This document shows positions 61,326 through 64,000 of a stretch of 64,000 nt of DNA, piece by piece. The stretch's first letter is position 1; every line of letters begins with the position of its first letter. This DNA is from Mycobacterium sp. (GTDB lineage Bacteria > Actinomycetota > Actinomycetes > Mycobacteriales > Mycobacteriaceae): contig NZ_PKEK01000051.1 in the NCBI RefSeq assembly GCF_002863225.1, positions 62,001-126,000 on the forward strand. Direction: 5' to 3'. Position numbers and translations under genes: made by a program. The notes beneath the pieces are model-generated. The model worked only from the letters and a program-made list of their open reading frames with translations. It made no database searches and had not been told where the DNA came from.

Positions 61326-61625
61326 CTAGCCCGCGGATGCGGCGTTCGCGGCCTCGGTGGCTGCGTACGAACCGGCGCTGGTCCCGAGCGTGTTGACGAA
61401 CTGCTCGTGGATCGCCTGGGCCTGCGCGGCGACGGCCTGGTACAGCTGCGCGTGCGCGGCGAACTGCGCGGCAGTCAGCGCCGACACCTCGTCGGCGGCG
61501 GCCGGCACTACACCGGTGGTGGGCGCAGCGGCAGCGGCATTCTGCGCGGAGAACGACGAGCCGATCCCGCCGAGGGCGGTTGCCGCCGAGCTCAGGGCTT
61601 CGGGCTGGGTGGTCACGAATGACAT
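61326..61625 (-). CDS. PE family protein (short)
   Basis: The 99-residue product is a stand-alone PE domain. The N-terminal MSFVTTQPEALSSAATAL carries the Pro-Glu pair, followed by helices with EVSALTAAQFAAHAQLYQAV and a YxxxE element in SYAATEAANAA. PE proteins pair with a PPE partner for export by an ESX system. The PPE genes lie divergently across 633 nt. There is no long C-terminal extension, so it is a simple dimer partner. The start codon is the ATG at 61625. Confidence 0.92.
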   Translation of the reverse strand: MSFVTTQPEALSSAATALGGIGSSFSAQNAAAAAPTTGVVPAAADEVSALTAAQFAAHAQLYQAVAAQAQAIHEQFVNTLGTSAGSYAATEAANAASAG

Positions 61626-62258
61626 GGCATGTCTCCTCAGGTGCGAACTCCACGCGGTCGGCGGAGTGGATAACCGTGGCTTGTGGCCAAGACTGTATGA
61701 CCAACTATGCCGGAAGACGACGCGACGGGTCCAGGTTCGATGGCCATGTCGGCGACGTCGCGTCCGTCACTTGCCGCAGAAAGGGCTGTGAGCTGGTAAA
61801 ACGCCCGGTCTTGGAGATGCGGGCGCATACGGCATCGCGCGGCCGAAATTAAGAATCTTCCGGTGCAGAAACGCTGGTCCGCGAGTCCGGCATTTTGGAT
61901 GTCCAGATTTTTAATCTAGGCCACCGTGCGTTCACTGCGGACCTTCGCGCCGGCCACCACCGCCTGAACGGACCTTTCTGCAGCTCATCAGCGCTTTTTC
62001 AGGTCAAATTCATCACTTCGGCGTCCACCCTGTGAGGCGCCTGACCGGTGGTGTCGGGGTCGGCCGAGCGGCGTTGGCGCAAGCCGGTTTTCGCGAACGT
62101 CGATAACCTTCCATCTGCGAAAAGATCCAGGCAGCTGCCAGCCGGTTTGTACTGAATTGCCAGCTGTCTCGGGCGTTTCGTCAAGCCAACCACCGCTCAG
62201 CGCTAGGACAGCGCGAAGCACTCACTGACGACCCACCCACCCGGAGCGAGGGACACGC
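61626..62258. other. Divergent intergenic region between PE and PPE genes (633 bp)
   Basis: No convincing gene or RNA is seen; short frames here lack family character and ribosome sites. The region includes an A/T-rich patch near 61840-61925 (TTAAGAATCTTCC and TTTTTAATCTAGG). It must hold promoters for both directions. GAGCGAGGGACACGC before the ATG at 62259 offers a ribosome site. Confidence 0.5.
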
Positions 62259-63587
62259 ATGGTTTTCGATTTTGGGGCGTTGCCGCCGGAGATCAACTCC
62301 GGTCGGATTTACCTGGGACCAGGATCGGCGCCGCTACTGGCAGCCGCGACGGCCTGGAATGCACTGGCAGCCGAACTGCAGGCTACTGCGGCGTCGTACA
62401 CGTCGACCATCACCGAATTGTCGACCAGCTGGCAGGGGCCGTCGTCGCAGGCCGCAGCCAGCGCCGCAGCGCCCTACACCGAATGGCTGAGCAACACCTC
62501 TGCCCAGGCCGAACAGACCGCAGCCCAGGCGCAGGCCGCGGCCGCGGCCTACGAGGCGGCGTTCGCCGCGAGCATCCCGCCGCCGGTGATCGAGGCCAAC
62601 CGGGCGCTGCTGGCCGCGTTGGTCGCCACCAACTTCCTGGGTATCAACACCCCGGCGATCGCTGCCACTGAGGCCGCCTACGCCGAGTTCTGGGCGCAGG
62701 ACGCGGGCGCAATGTACGCGTACTCAGGTGCGGCGTCTACCGCCAGCCAGCTGACGCCGTTCACCGAGGCGCCGCAGACCACCAACGCCAGCGGCCAGGC
62801 GAGTCAAGCGGCGTCGACTGCCCAGGCGGCGGCCGCGCAGCCGGCTGACGCAGCCAGCGACCTCTTGGCGTATCTGACGCAGCTGAACACCCAGCTGGGG
62901 ACGCTGAACACCGACATCTTGAACTTCGGCACGCAGTTGACGAATGCGCAAACCGCGTTCATCAACTCGCTGGGCATACCCGCTCTCACGGCGTCGCTGC
63001 CACCGGACGTGACGGGCGGGCTGTCCAGCATCTCGAAGTTCTTCACTGCCATCAACGGCAGCATCAGCACGTTCCTCTCCGGGCCGTTCACCCCGCTGGG
63101 GTATACCGGCGGTGTACTCAGGAGCTTCTACCAGGCCTCGATCAGCATCCCGAACCTCGGAGTCGGCATTCAGGGCATCGGCCCGCTGATCCACCCGACC
63201 CCAATCACGGGAGCGCTGTCGCCGCTGCTGCACAGCGGATTGCTGAGCGGCTCCACCCAGGGTTACGCCCCGGCAACGGCTTTGGCGGGCCGGGCCAGCA
63301 CCATCGGCGCCTTGTCGGTGCCGCAGAATTGGGCGGCCGCGACGCCGGCCGTCCGTTCGGTTGCCGCCGAGATGGAAGCCAGCGCGGTCGACGCGGCCCC
63401 GGAGATGGGCCTCGCTCAGCCCGGCATGTTCGGCCAGACGGCGCTGTCCAGCCTCGCCGGCCGGGCCATCGGCGGCTCTGCCACCCGGGCGGCTGTCGGC
63501 CAGGGCTACCGCGTTCCCGGCGCGGTGGCGGCCGACGAAATCGCCACCACCGCCACCATCATCGTCATCCCGCCGAGCGCGGAATAA
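62259..63587 (+). CDS. PPE family protein, SVP subgroup
   Basis: The 442-residue protein starts MVFDFGALPPEINSGRIYLG, which contains the PPE signature, and has the WXG-like turn SWQGPSSQAAASAA near residue 60. The C-terminal part carries a GALSVPQNWAAATP segment, the GxxSVPxxW mark of the PPE-SVP subgroup, at about residue 345. It is exported by an ESX system with a PE partner, possibly the PE protein encoded divergently. Function is unknown. The next PPE gene follows after 12 nt. Confidence 0.93.
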   Translation: MVFDFGALPPEINSGRIYLGPGSAPLLAAATAWNALAAELQATAASYTSTITELSTSWQGPSSQAAASAAAPYTEWLSNTSAQAEQTAAQAQAAAAAYEAAFAASIPPPVIEANRALLAALVATNFLGINTPAIAATEAAYAEFWAQDAGAMYAYSGAASTASQLTPFTEAPQTTNASGQASQAASTAQAAAAQPADAASDLLAYLTQLNTQLGTLNTDILNFGTQLTNAQTAFINSLGIPALTASLPPDVTGGLSSISKFFTAINGSISTFLSGPFTPLGYTGGVLRSFYQASISIPNLGVGIQGIGPLIHPTPITGALSPLLHSGLLSGSTQGYAPATALAGRASTIGALSVPQNWAAATPAVRSVAAEMEASAVDAAPEMGLAQPGMFGQTALSSLAGRAIGGSATRAAVGQGYRVPGAVAADEIATTATIIVIPPSAE

Positions 63588-63599
63588 GGAGATTCAGCA

Positions 63600-64000
63600 A
63601 TGGTTTTCGATTTCGCAGCGCAACCGCCGGAGCTCATCTCCGCCAAGATCTACTCCGGTCCCGGTGGGGAGTCGTTGCAGACTGCCGCGGCGGCCTGGGA
63701 TGCCCTGGCCGGTGAACTGCAGTCGGTGGCAACGCAATTCGAGTCGACGATTGCCGGCCTGGTGGGTGGCGAATGGACCGGTCCGTCGGCGGAGGCCGCG
63801 GCCGCAGCCGCGCAGCCGTACGTGGCGTGGTTGGGGACGACCGCGGGACAGGCCGAGCAGACCGCCGGCCAGGCCCGCGCCGCGGCCAGCGCCTACGAGG
63901 CGGCACTGGCGGCGACCGTGCCGCCGGCCGAGATCGTGGCGAACCGCGCCCAGCTTCTGCAACTGGTGCCGGCCAACATCTTTGGTCAATACAACGCGGC
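63600..64000 (+). CDS. PPE family protein (partial, cut by right edge)
   Basis: The visible 133 codons start MVFDFAAQPPELISAKIYSG, the PPE signature, with a GGEWTGPSAEAAAAAA turn near residue 58 and helices continuing to the window edge (VPANIFGQYNAA). AAGGAGATTCAGCA provides a ribosome site for the ATG at 63600. The N-terminal part differs clearly from the preceding PPE, so this is a tandem pair and not a very recent copy. The C-terminus and subgroup are outside the window. Confidence 0.92.
   Translation, partial: MVFDFAAQPPELISAKIYSGPGGESLQTAAAAWDALAGELQSVATQFESTIAGLVGGEWTGPSAEAAAAAAQPYVAWLGTTAGQAEQTAGQARAAASAYEAALAATVPPAEIVANRAQLLQLVPANIFGQYNA

Overview
The window is a high-GC chromosomal segment from a mycobacterium, most likely a non-tuberculous species. 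The evidence is an ESX-4 type VII secretion locus, PE and PPE genes, a groES-groEL1 pair whose GroEL has a His-rich tail, three cutinase-like genes, F420-dependent oxidoreductases, and a gene order that follows the M. tuberculosis interval from about groEL1 (Rv3417c) to rmlC (Rv3465). Species cannot be fixed from the sequence alone. Correspondence to Rv numbers is from recalled gene order and protein similarity, not from a search.

Layout. 1-5.7 kb: a minus-strand cluster (mycofactocin-type SDR, VWA protein, CbbQ/NorQ ATPase, leaderless solute-binding protein, AveC-like membrane protein). 5.9-8.8 kb: a HabB-like membrane protein, then groEL1 and groES with a CIRCE operator cluster. 8.8-22 kb: a C39-like secreted protein, the overlapping tsaE-tsaB-rimI-tsaD set for the t6A tRNA modification, an alpha/beta hydrolase, alr, gadB, nnrD, a methyltransferase with a probable 5' frameshift, a Baeyer-Villiger type monooxygenase and glmS. 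22-28 kb: a secreted heptapeptide-repeat protein, a hydrolase-like protein, a WXG/EspC-like gene pair, glmM, rpsI and rplM. 28.2-38.5 kb: a small membrane protein and the ESX-4 locus (esxT, esxU, the Rv3446c homologue, eccC4, eccD4, mycP4, eccB4). 38.6-40.8 kb: three tandem cutinases. 40.8-45.5 kb: truA and the translation/transcription block rplQ, rpoA, rpsD, rpsK, rpsM, rpmJ, infA. 45.7-56.1 kb: an accessory block absent from this position in M. tuberculosis. It holds a PknD-like kinase, a one-piece response regulator/thioredoxin-reductase/histidine-kinase fusion, a three-gene operon (alpha-oxoamine synthase, epimerase/dehydratase, acyl-CoA dehydrogenase) and an RND/MMPL transporter. 56.2-59.5 kb: two tandem F420 LLM oxidoreductases, then rmlB and rmlC. 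59.6-64 kb: a tiny membrane protein, a DUF222/HNH gene under a LexA-type box, one PE gene and two PPE genes, the second cut by the window edge.

Cell-envelope and wall precursor genes dominate the core: alr (D-Ala), glmS and glmM (UDP-GlcNAc), rmlB and rmlC (dTDP-rhamnose), cutinases and ESX-4. The most unusual items are the kinase fusion, which seems to have arisen by deletion between two neighbouring genes, the translationally coupled alpha-oxoamine synthase operon, and the left-edge ATPase/VWA cluster with an orphan cytoplasmic binding protein. A small family of intergenic inverted repeats with a GCGAGNGTG-like core recurs at three places. No rRNA, tRNA, IS element or CRISPR array was recognised.
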